A stretch of DNA of 64,000 bases from Rhyacichthys aspro (Eukaryota; Chordata; Actinopteri; Gobiiformes; Rhyacichthyidae), in contig CM072148.1 in NCBI GenBank assembly GCA_036850595.1, positions 2,636,100 to 2,700,099 of the forward strand, in the 5' to 3' direction. Both the position numbers and the translations under genes were made by a program. Shown piece by piece: positions 37,201 through 49,200 of the stretch (position 1 is its first letter; every line of letters begins with the position of its first letter). The notes under the pieces are model-generated. The model was not told the origin of the DNA. It was given only the letters and a program-made list of their open reading frames with translations, and searched no databases.

Positions 37201-40200
37201 GGCTTCAAATATTTTGGCAAAGAATCGGAATAAAATCAACAGCAAAATGTCTTCGCACTTGCTGAGTGGCAATTTGAAAGTGCTGCAAAAAGGCTAGTTT
37301 ATTTTCCACTCAGTCATAGAGTAAAAACGTTGAAAATATTGCCAAAAAATACATGTTCTAGAGCCTCTAAATGAAGAAAATTGAAGAAAATTACACTTTT
37401 AAAGGCATTCTATGGAATATTTCCTGAGAATGTTTGTACAAAATGATTCTCCCATATCTTATCCTCTTTTCTAAGTATGAACCAAAGCCAAATTTATGGT
37501 TGTTGCTTTGGAGGGACACACATTAAAAACCATCCTAGTGCATGTAAACGAACCACAAAAACTAAAATACAGACCAAAGGCAAAGTGTCACAGATTTAAT
37601 CACTAACACGTTCGTAGACAACAAGAAAAAATGATCCATTTCCACTGTGTGAGGATTAATTTAAATTTTAATGGAAATCCTGCATAGTAGCCTTTAAGTA
37701 AATACTACTTAAAGGATTATCGGGCAAATGTGTGTAAACAAAACTGGCCCATGTCCCGTCCCCTCTTTTCATCAGTGAGTTACTCTATTAAAAAATCAGA
37801 CGAAAATCAGGAGCAAAATGGTGAAATACAGGCAGGAAATGTGTTTAGAAACATATTCATCACATTATTATTTTCACTTTTTGCACTGAGTGGAATAAAA
37901 GTGATTATGATCTATCAAAAGAGTAACAAGGAAGGAACAGAGGTGAACCAGGACGGGGTCAGGGGTCAGAGGTCACTGATGCTCGTGTGGTCAGATCCAA
38001 CAGACCAGATACTGTTGATTAAACTGAAGAAGTTAAAGCTGGTTCTGATAGAAAGGAGTCAGAAGGTGTCCTGGTCTGAGTTTGAGGAGTTGGAGACAAA
38101 CAAGTCTGATCCATGGAGGTTATATCTGGAACTGACATCAAATCCATCTAAAACCTGTTCTAATCCAACTAAAACCTGTTCTAATCCAACTAAAACCTGT
38201 TCTAATCCAACTAAAACCTGTTCTAATCCAACTAAAACCTGTTCTAATGCAACTAAAACCTGTTCTAATCCAACTAAAACCTGTTCTAATCCAACTAAAA
38301 CCTGTTCTAATCCAACTAAAACCTGTTCTAATGCAACTAAAACCTGTTCTAATCCAACTAAAACCTGTTCTAATGCAACTAAAACCTGTTCTAATCCAAC
38401 TAAAACCTGTTCTAATGCAACTAAAACCTGTTCAAATCCATCTAAAGCCTGTTCTATCCCATCTAAAACCTATTAAAATCCATCTAAAACCTGTTCCAGT
38501 CAATCTAAAACCTGTTCTAATGCAACTAAAACCTGTTCTAATCCAACTAAAACCTGTTCAAATCCATCTAAAACATGTTCTAATGCAACTAAAACCTGTT
38601 CAAATCCATCTAAAGCCTGTTCTATTCCATCTAAAACCTGTTCAAATCCATCTAAAACCTGTTCTGATCGGTGTAAAACCAGCTCGAATCCAACTAAAAC
38701 TTTCCAAATCCATCTAAAACCTGTTCAAATCCAAACAAAATCTGTTCAAGTCCAAATAAAACTTTTCAAATCCAACTAAAACTTGTTCAAATCCATCTAA
38801 AACCTATTTAAATCCATCTAAAACCTGTTCAAGTCCATATAAAACCTGTTCTGCTGCTAAAATCTTGGAGCCAGAGACCTTCAGGATCTAGAGGAGTCCA
38901 GGTCTCAACGGGTCAGGGCTGTTTTGGAGCAAAAGGGACCAACACAGTATTAGGAGGTGGACATAATGTTAGGCCTGATTGGTGTTTTGTGATTTTACAT
39001 AAAGAACATTTATTTAGGGCTAAAATAAAACAACCTCAGTCAGTGAAAATACACTGATATTTATCATTCTGAGATTTTTCTGTAATACAATAACGGCGAG
39101 ATGAAGGATTATCAGGTAAACGAATATTCTCTGTTTACATTCTCCGTCTGTTATTGCGTTGTTCAACCAGAGCTGCCTCGCGGTTAGCGACGTCAAACAT
39201 GTCAAAACAGAATGTAAACAGTGAAATACAGACAAAGGACAAGGAGTGTGAGCTGTACCTCCCTGTTATTACACAGCACCAAACCATTATACATCATGTT
39301 CCCTTTAATTCTTTGCCAAAGAATTGAAACTCTCACATCTGGCTGGTGTTTTTATGAGGATTACGGAGTCACTTTTCCAGTCGTCTACTGTATTTTCAGA
39401 CAAACGCTGGATTTACCGTATCAGTCTCGATGTGAATTTGTCGTAACTGCGACGACAGGGCGGCTGCTCGTGCCAGATGAGCGTTTGCTGCTGTTATGTC
39501 ATTGGAGCGTTCCTCTAATGAATTCAGCAGAAATCACCCTCCGAGCCCCTTCCCCCCAAACACAGACGCATACATCCCTGTTCTAATAAAAGAACTTCCC
39601 CTCTGTACAAAGCATCCCGACCGCACAGAGGCTTCCATCTTATTGACTTGTTTTTCTTTCTACTCGAAAAGAAATTAATGTTCTCTTCTTGTACAAATGG
39701 AATATATTAAAAAAAACCACGTCTACAAACTCGGAGAAGCTACCGAGGAGTACTCTACAGGTCGGTATGGGATGCTTTTAAAGGCATTTCCGTTGGTATG
39801 AAGAGGCCTCAGCTGTGGTTTTAATGTTTGTTGATTGGAAAAAATATACTTGAGCAAAAATGAAAATAGAAAGGGACAAACACATAACAGCATAAATCCT
39901 AATGTGAAGGTTGTATTGCTTTTGTGATAAACATTTGGCAAGAAGAGAGAAAAATGTAAAAAAAAAATCTCAAACAAAGAACGCAGAGCTCGACCTCGAA
40001 AAGCTCTTGGTTTATGAGTTAAAAGCACTACATTTGACATCTTCTTTGCAAAAATAATGTGTGTGAGTGAAACTTGTGACATGAAAGAGTGATTTACTAA
40101 AGAGTTTAGAAAGCTAGGAACAAACCCAGAAGACAGCTAAACCTTTAATGCAATTTGAGGTGTACTTACACTGTCAATACCGCACCAAACCTCTCACACC

Positions 40201-43200
40201 TTCACACGTTTGAAAATGTGAGTGTTCCCGAGCGTGTTTGGAAGAGATTCAGCATTCAGAAAGCATATAATTAATGTGGCTGCTTAAACGAGAGGTATGC
40301 ACTGATTTTGTACTTCTGAAAAAAGAACTAAATCACCTAATGGCATATTGTCCTAAGAATCATCTGTAAAAAAGAGCCTGAGTTAAGGGGGTTTTAGCCA
40401 ATCACATGTTGTTTCTGGAAAAAGGAGCGCTCCCATTGGTCAACAGTGATATAAACAAGGAAGTAATGGCTGCTGATAAAACAGACAAAGCTGAACACAT
40501 CTTTTAACACAACGCAATCAAAAACAAAAACGTAAAACACAGATAAAAACTGTCAATTCAATCAGGTAAGGTTTAACGAGGAGGAGATAATTGTCGTCCT
40601 GACGCTGAAGTCACAGCTAAGCTAACGCTAAACTCTAAACTTCAGTTTGGTCAAATGGATTAGTATTTTGTGGAGGAAAAATGGGCCTGAATTTTAGTTT
40701 TTAAACTAAACAAGTCCCTCTTATATAAAGACACTAAACTTTGTGTGTTTCTTTGTCGGTGAAGCATCATTATTTCACAAAACAAGTCTGATTTGAACAT
40801 GAAGGTTCTGTTGATAATTTTGAGCGAAAAAGCAGATAAATGTTAACTAAAGTACGTACATTTGATTCATGCTGATGCTATAACGCTATTGGTGCCACAA
40901 CATGAGGCTATATTACTGAGGGCAGTTGACCCTAGTGTGAGTGTCCCCTATAAGTTCTGTTCCCTTTTTAGAAAAACAACTTTGCATTTGTACGACACCA
41001 CTGTTCGCCTTTACCTTCGCTAACCTTCACACACAGCATTTCTGGGTTTACCTTTACCAAACACTGCCGTTCGCGTCCGCATTGTTAATTCCCTTCTCTC
41101 TGCGTCCTTAGGCGTGTGTTCCGGACATCCTGCGTTACCACTGCCAGGAGAAGTCCCAGGAGACTCCTCAGTGTGCCCTTACTGCATCTACTACAACAAA
41201 CTCAACGACAACGATAACGAGCATCCGGAAAACCAGCCGCAGACCTACGGCACCACCTGCCACAGCAACAGCCCCTGCCACAGCAGCAGCAGCCCCTGCC
41301 CCTGCACCAGCCCGAGCCACGCCGACGCACACGAGCCAAACGCACGGCTGCTGGAGCGCTGCCGGGCCGGCCTCCAGACTAAACTGGAACTCATCGTCGG
41401 CAGCAGATACTTCAACCGAGGGATCATGATTGCCATCCTTATTAACACGCTGTCGATGGGCATTGAGTACCACGAGCAGGTATCTGTGCGCGCTTGCCTT
41501 TTCCCAGATTGAATGAGGCTGGAGTTTGATTGAAAATGGATGTGCTAATCACTGTGTGCACCGGAGTCAATAAACGTAGCCTCCAATCAACACTTACAGC
41601 AGCAGGCATATGGGGATGGCAGAGTGAGTACGTGTGGATGTGGTGTGCGTCAGGAGATGGAGGAACTCATAAGACCTGAAGTGTTAATTAAAGCGTGACC
41701 CTGGGACAGGAGAGAGGGAGCTGTAGAGAGTGAGAGGAGGAGGACGCAGCTGCTGATCTGATTGGACAGAGGCAGATTTAGACTGTGCCGCGTCACCGAG
41801 TCTGAGTCTTAACCACTTAGACAGCAATATCAGACATTTGAATAGCTTTTGAGAGGCATTTTCATTAGTCACTGGGATTCAAATTGTTCTGCTTCCGAGA
41901 CTGAAGTAGGTTTCTGTTGCTCCATATTGTAGAAAATATTCCTGAGCTTTTGACCAATTACAGGCATAAGCTTATCTGTACTGTCAGATTGTGAGTTTGC
42001 TGCCATGAAATGATGATATTTTAGTGCACAGTGCTCTGCAAAGTAGGAAAATATGACAGTGATAAGAGTATAAACATCGCAATGGTAATATGACCGTATT
42101 TGAATTTTGCCTAGAGGAAAAAACAAGTTTTCTGAATTTAAAAAAATGTCATTATGCAACTTTTTACGATTTGTATTCTCCAAAGGAAAACACAAATGGG
42201 GCTGTTTGGTCTTAACATTTACCCAACAAGCTGAAAACACTGTTCCTCTGATTCAGTGAAAGACATTTAGTCCGTTATACTTTATTATCCTCATTTAAAA
42301 CCATACTTTCTCGGTGGATGGGTATCTCTGTTGTATGACCCCAGGATGTTAGGGAATATTTGAGCTGCACTTGAAGCTGAGAGAAGTTTATTGACCATCA
42401 ATACGGGCCTGGAGACAGGACACTCAACAGCACAGTGTTGTAGTGAATATACAATCTGTCCATGCTTCTGGGACTGAGATTATAAAGCCTAATAGTGGGT
42501 CACATGATGGTGTTTACTTGATAGAGGCTAGACTTGGAGTTATCTGTGCGGCGTTGGCCTTGACATCGACCAGAAGTAAAGGGAAGACTAAAAGGAGATT
42601 ATTTTATCATCTTTTTATCGTCTTTAAATGCTTTTATTTTTCACTCTTCCTGATGATATAACATGAGATAATTAACAGCTTTATGAACCAGTTTCTGTCA
42701 GGGCTCGTTGGTGAAAACAAACAAGCAGCAGACGGCCTGTGGGCATCTCTACGTCTTTGGCTTTCATTTGTGTCACAAACGTGTGGCCAACAACAAGCTG
42801 CAATATCAGTGTTTACATTGAAATATTTTTCTGCTATCACATCGTTTAATAATGTTTACCAACGTGTTAATCACAGTTTGTCTAAATTTAGCTCTGGTTA
42901 CTGTGTGAGAAACGAACAGTGAGGCTTTAACCTTAGAAAATAATCTTATATTGTAAACTCTACCTGAATTAGAGCTGGAGAATAAATCTAATTATTTTTA
43001 TATTAACACGAAGTTATGGAAAGGCAGTGGCTGCAGGATAAAAGAGGGATTCCTGAAGACGCCTGGGTCTGCCTCTGAATGTCCTCCTGGCTGTGGCACT
43101 ATGCAGAGGATTTCAGGCATTGTTCATGATGGACAACGGTTTATTTGTGGCCCTCTCTCTGTGCCACACACATAAAGGATCCAGGGCTGGCTCACCTAAC

Positions 43201-46200
43201 AGTCTGTCCAGCCACATCATCTCTTCCTCCTAATGCTGCCTTTTACTCCTGGAGCATTTGTACCACTTCAGCGTTTCACTCATAACATTATACTTTTAGT
43301 CAAAACAAAAAGAGCACACTTCAAATTCAAGTGTTCCCCTTTTGTAACAGCGAAAACCTCACCTGTGCATGTCCCACACTTATTTAAATCCGATTAAAAC
43401 CTGTGCAAATCCATCTATAACCTGCTCAAATCCATTTATAACCTGTTCAAATCTATATAAAACCTTTTCAAATACATCTATAACCTGCTCAAATACATCT
43501 AAAACCTTTTCAAATACATCTTAAACCTTTTCAAATACATCTTAAACCTTTTCAAATACATCTAAAACCTTTTCAAATCCATCTAAAACCTTTTCAAATA
43601 CATCTATAACCTTTTCAAATACATCTATAATCTGCTCAAATCCATTTATAACCTGCTCAAATACATCTATAACCTTTTCAAATCCATCTAAAACCTTTTC
43701 AAATACATCTAAAACCTTTTCAAATACATCTTAAACCTTTTCAAATACATCTATAATCTGCTCAAATCCATTTATAACCTGCTCAAATACATCTATAACC
43801 TTTTCAAATCCATCTAAAACCTTTTCAAATACATCTATAACCTTTTCAAATACATCTATAATCTGCTCAAATCCATTTATAACCTGCTCAAATACATCTA
43901 AAACCTTTTCAAATACATCTAAAACCTTTTCATATACATCTAAAACCTTTTCAAATACATCTAAAACCTTTTCAAATACATCTAAAACCTTTTCAAATAC
44001 ATCTATAACCTGCTCATATCCAATTAAAAGCTGTTTAAATCCATCTATAACCTATTTAAATTCAACTAACCCCTTTTCAAATCCATCTAAAACCTGTTCA
44101 AATCTAAATGACCCCTGTTTGAATCCTACTTAAACTTCCTCAAATTCAATTGAGACCAGTTAAAATCCAAATAAAACCAGTTAAAATCCAACCAACACCT
44201 GCTCAAATCCAACTTAAACGGTTTAAATCCAATTGAGACCAGTTAAAATCCAAATAAAACCAGTTAAAATCCAACCAACACCTGCTCAAATCCAACTTAA
44301 AACGGTTTAAATCCAATTGAGACCAGTTAAAATCCAAATAAAACCAGTTAAAATCCAACCAACACCTGCTCAAATCCAACTTAAAACGGTTTAAATCCAA
44401 TTGAGACCAGTTAAAATCCAAATAAAACCAGTTAAAATCCAGCCAACACCTGCTCAAATCCAACTTAAAACGGTTTAAATCCAATTGAAACCAGTTCATT
44501 TCCAACTAAAACCTGTTAAAGTCCAACTAAAACCATTTCAAATCTACCCAAAACCTGTTCAAATCCCATTAAAACCAGTAAAAATCCAACTAAAACCTGT
44601 CCTTGTGCAAGAAGACAAAGATCAGAAGAGACTGTCTACATTTAGAACCTTTGGGCTCTGATCAAATGTGTCCCTCTTTATAAAAACCCGGTCTACTGTG
44701 TGTTCTTTTAACGCTGTTCTTTTTCTTCTCCGTTTCACTCATTACATTATACTTTTAGTCAAAACAAAAAGAGCTCACTTTAAATTCGAGTGTTCCCGTT
44801 TTGTAGCAGCTAAAACCTCACCTGTGCATGTCCCACACTTATTTACACTTCAAACAGGTCTGCGCTGCCAAAGCCTGATGCTGCTCATTTATAGCTTATG
44901 TAGCACATGGTGACATATTCTTTCCTTCCTCTGAATGTGACCAGTGTAGTGTCAACTCCAATACCTCCGAGGCCTCTTTTCCCATCTCTGGAGAAGGGTA
45001 GCTCTGTGTCACGCAGATGTCACTGAGCTTACACAGATGCACAATTCTCTGTTTACTCAGCTTTGCTTGTTAGCGCCGAGAAATAAAGCACAGTGGCTGG
45101 AGAAATGTCACTAAATGGCAAAGAGTTTGTTTTTTTATGTGTTTATAAAACCATATGGTATCAGACAGCTTTGTATGTGACTCTGCAGCAAAAAAGGTCT
45201 AGGGCAGATGTGTTCAACGTCAAGCCCCAGGGCCAAGCATGGGACAAGGTGTGGTTTTATGTGGTCCTCAGCTTCAGTGATAAAAATCCACCTTAAACAT
45301 GTTCAAATCCAATTAAAACCAGTTCAAATCCAACTGAATCTTCTTCAAATCAACTTCAACCTGTTCAGATCCAGTAAAAACATGTTAAAATCCAACTATA
45401 ACCTGTTTAATCCAATTAAAACCTGTTCAAATCCATCTATAACCTGTTCAAATCCAACTAAAACCTGTTAAAATACGTCTTAAACCTGTGCAAATCCAAC
45501 AAAAACCTGTTAAAATACGTCTAAACCCTGTTCAAATCCATCTAAAACCTGTTCAAATCCAGCTACAGCCATTTCAAATCCCTCTAAAACTTATTCAAAT
45601 CCATCTAAAACCTGTTCAAATTCAATTAAGACTTGTTCAAATCCATCTTAAACATGTTCAAATCCAACTAAAACCTGTTCAAATCCATCTTAAACATGTT
45701 CAAATCCAACTAAAACCTGTTCAAATCCAACTAAAACCTGTTCAAATCCATCTGAAACCTGTTCAAATGCAACTAAAACCTGTTTAAATCCATCTAAAAC
45801 CTGTTCAAATCCAACTTACCTTGTGCAAGAAGACTAAAACCAGAAGAGACTGTGTACCTTTAGAACCTTTGGGCTCTGATCAAATGTGGCCCTCTTTATA
45901 AAAACCTGTTCTGCTGTGTGTTGTTTTAATGCTGTTGTTTTTCTTCTCCGTTTCTCTCTGGTCTTCAGCCACAGGAGTTGACAGATGTGTTGGAGATCAG
46001 TAACATGGTGTTCACCAGTCTGTTCAGTCTGGAGATGCTGCTCAAGGTCCTGGCGCTGGGCCTCTTTGGCTACATCAAGAACCCCTACAACGGCTTTGAC
46101 AGTGTTATCGTCATCATCAGGTGGGGCACTGTTTAAGTCTGTGGCTTGTTCAGATGCTGTTTAGTAAAACCTGGTTATGCTTCCGTGTTATTTGTGTATA

Positions 46201-49200
46201 AAAGAAGAATAGGAGCTGCTGAGACAAGTCCAGAAAGCACTGACACACTTATATTTGTCATATCAGATACCATATTCTCTTCTCTGTTGAAATATTGAGG
46301 TGCAGCTGTCTTTTCTCAAATGTCAAGTTGATGCGTCCAAATAACTCGGCCAGTCCAGACAAAGGACTTAGTCTGGACGAATTAGTTCCCTGATTTTCTT
46401 TTTTGTCCCTGTCTCAGACTCCACTCTCCTCCAAAATCAGCCTAGAGACCTCTCCTGCTTCTCTTTTATTAAAAAATAAAACCAGACCAGATTTTTCTCC
46501 ATAAAATACGAATACATTTCACCAAACTGAAGTTTAGAGTTTACTGTGAACATTTAGCCCCTTCAGCGTCAGGACGGCGATTATCTCCTCCTCGTTAAAC
46601 ATTACGTGATTTAATTGTCAGTATTTATCCCTGTTTAATGTTACTTCCCTTTTCTCTGTTGATGTTTTTCTTTTTTGAGCTGTTTTTCTGTGTTAAAATA
46701 CGTATTCAGCACTTTCTCTTTATTGTCTGTAGCCATTACTTCCTTGTTGTCAATGTCAACCAATGGGAGCGCTCCTTTTTCCAGAAGCGAGCTGTGATTG
46801 GCCAAAGCCCTCCTCACCTGGGCTAAAAATTCTCTTTAAAGTCTAGATCACATCTTAAGGTGTAATTTTTTCACAGATGATTCCTGTTACAACATGATAT
46901 TAGGGAATTGAACAGTTCTTTTTTTGAGGAGCATAAAAAAAACCCCCACATCCTTCTTGTTTAATTTGGAAATTAAAAGTCCTTTAAGTTACAGTGATAT
47001 TTTTCCTACTTTCCCAATATTTTCCTAATTGCTCTGTCATAGACTTTAATATTTAACCAGTTTAGTGAGGTCTTTAGGCTCTGAGATGCAGCTCTTGCGT
47101 TGTTATTTTATTGAGCGTGTCTGGCTGCTTGAACACAAATGGGACAACTTAGCGTTAGATCAAATCATTAAATCACTGAAAAACAAGAATCGTGTTTGTA
47201 AGATTTACGCTCATGCTTTTTGATTTTGTGTTGTACACAGTAGGTCACCAGAAGGACATAGCTCACATGGAGACAGTGTCTAACCTTTCTGCTGTGTCAT
47301 CTGTTGAGAATAAATGCCACACAAAGCTGAGCGAGGGGGGCATTAAAGGGCCCCTAGATCATCACTTATGTCTTTCCTTTTCGGCTTTTAACACACACCT
47401 GAATGCTCCAGACGAGTAAAACTGCCAAAACCTTTTAGTTTATAGATGTTGGCACACCTTCAGATGATCAAAAACAGGTTAATTATCTAATATTAATATT
47501 GTAAAAGGTCTTTAGACAGTCATTTGAAAACAGAGTGCTCCCATTGCTTTACACCTCTCGTCAATACGGGAGTAATGAAGCAAAAAAGGAAAGCGGGGAA
47601 TGTTTTTTTAATCAAATACAGGTGATCAGCAGCACGTGGCAACAACATACCCTCTTGATTACATAGAAGTAGTATCATTAGTAGGGGTATCTAGGTTGTA
47701 TTTACCAAATGAACCCAGTAACAATCACCTAATTCTTAGCATGTTTTACCCAAAAAACAAAGAAGTAAAAAAAAAGGATAACTATTTCATATAACAGGGC
47801 TCTAGACTTACTTCCACTTTCTGATTTGTTCAAACCGGGATTGTGGCACATTGCGAGAGATACGTAATAAAGAAAATAGGCCAATACACTGGACCCTAAC
47901 ATAGTCGTATTTCTACAAAATGCACTAAAGTCTCTGGTAAACAAACATGGCGGTGACAGTGAGGTTGTACAGAGAGGGATCTGCGCCCTCTGCTGGAGAA
48001 AAGTTATTCAGGGCTGCTTTAAAAAAACTATTTATTTGTAGATAATCTATAAGACTCACTGTTTATAATTGTTTCCACATCCAATCCACAATGAACTAGG
48101 ACGGCATGCATTGATTAGTTTTGTTCAGGGAGGAAATCCATCAATAAAATAATCCCGAGTTACGTCCGACTCTGAGTGCTTTGACTGAATTAAACCTCGA
48201 TTTTGCCACGTTGTTCCCAGTGCGTCTTCTCTTTAATTCCGTGCAAAGCTACTGTTGTTTTATGTGAAATCATTAATGCCTGGCGCTGAGAGTAACATTA
48301 TAAATATTTCCGCTCTGGCTGTCTCCAGATAATGCGCATGTTGATATTGCAGTGACAATAAATTTTAAATATTGTGCACCCCGCAGTTAAAATAACACGG
48401 CATTGTATTTTCAATAATTGTGTTTGGAAATGAAGAACGGCAATGACCTGGATTGGTTCCATACATCTGAGCTCTTTATAATTGTGTCTCTGAAACCAAA
48501 CGGATACACTCCACAGTCCACAGGGTTTGTATTTACTCCATTATGTAGTACTTCAAGCTAAATTATGTATCTGTGCTGGAAGGCTTGTTTATTGTGTCAG
48601 CGCGTACAGCTCTCACTGCATTTATCGTCCGCGGCGTCGTAGCGACAGCAATGGCCCATTTCCTTCTTTCAGTCGCCACATGTCACAAGATTCAGCTCCT
48701 ATCCTGCCCCCGGAGGCGTTCTGTGGAAACGGCTGCACGTTTGTCGTGAAGGCGAAGCGTACATTGATTCCGCCGCAGTTTTAATTGGATTTATGTTAGC
48801 GTTTGTAATGTGTTTGTTTCAGTGTGTGGGAGATCGTGGGTGAGGCGGAGGGAGGCCTGTCTGTGCTGCGTACCTTCAGACTGCTCAGAGTGTTGAAGCT
48901 GGTGCGGTTCCTTCCTGCCCTGAGGAGGCAGCTGGTGGTGCTGATGAAGACCATGGACAACGTGGCCACCTTCTGCATGCTCCTGATGCTCTTCATATTC
49001 ATTTTCAGGTTTTTGTCTACTGGTTATAGACAAGATAGATGAATACTTTTATTTATCCCAAAAAGGGAAATTCTGTTGCCCAGTAGCTCAACATCAACCA
49101 TGGATAAAAACAGTAAATAACAGTTCTGGAAATATACTTAACTACTTAAAAATACTAAAAAAGAAAGACAGAAAGTAAGAAAGAAAGAAAACATACAAAA

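Larger units (their letters stand above)
36946..41111 (+). other. intron 9
   Basis: No gene seen. Contains minisatellite array 4 and a family B copy in reverse orientation (40366-40740). A long open frame over 37730-38476 is produced by the 21-bp array and is not taken as coding. Confidence 0.85.
41480..45968 (+). other. intron 10
   Basis: No gene seen. Its second half is dominated by minisatellite arrays 5 and 6 with duplicated flanks, which run up to the exon 11 pyrimidine tract. 41.5-43.2 kb shows nothing recognisable. Confidence 0.85.
46121..48822 (+). other. intron 11
   Basis: Family B copy in forward orientation (46388-46860) and a partial family A copy (47855-48022). 48.2-48.8 kb is unique-looking sequence without a gene. 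Confidence 0.8.

Noticed and set aside
37730..38717. Long open frames (248 and 156 codons) rich in SNPTKTC or QLKPVLI heptads
   Set aside because: They are produced by the 21-bp array; 21 is a multiple of 3, so stop-free frames persist. No promoter, splice context or known family.
43384..44600. CRISPR-like array
   Set aside because: Units are contiguous with no unique spacers, in vertebrate intron DNA.
44203..45787. Heptad-repeat ORFs in arrays 5 and 6 on both strands
   Set aside because: Array translation only; composition follows the DNA repeat exactly.
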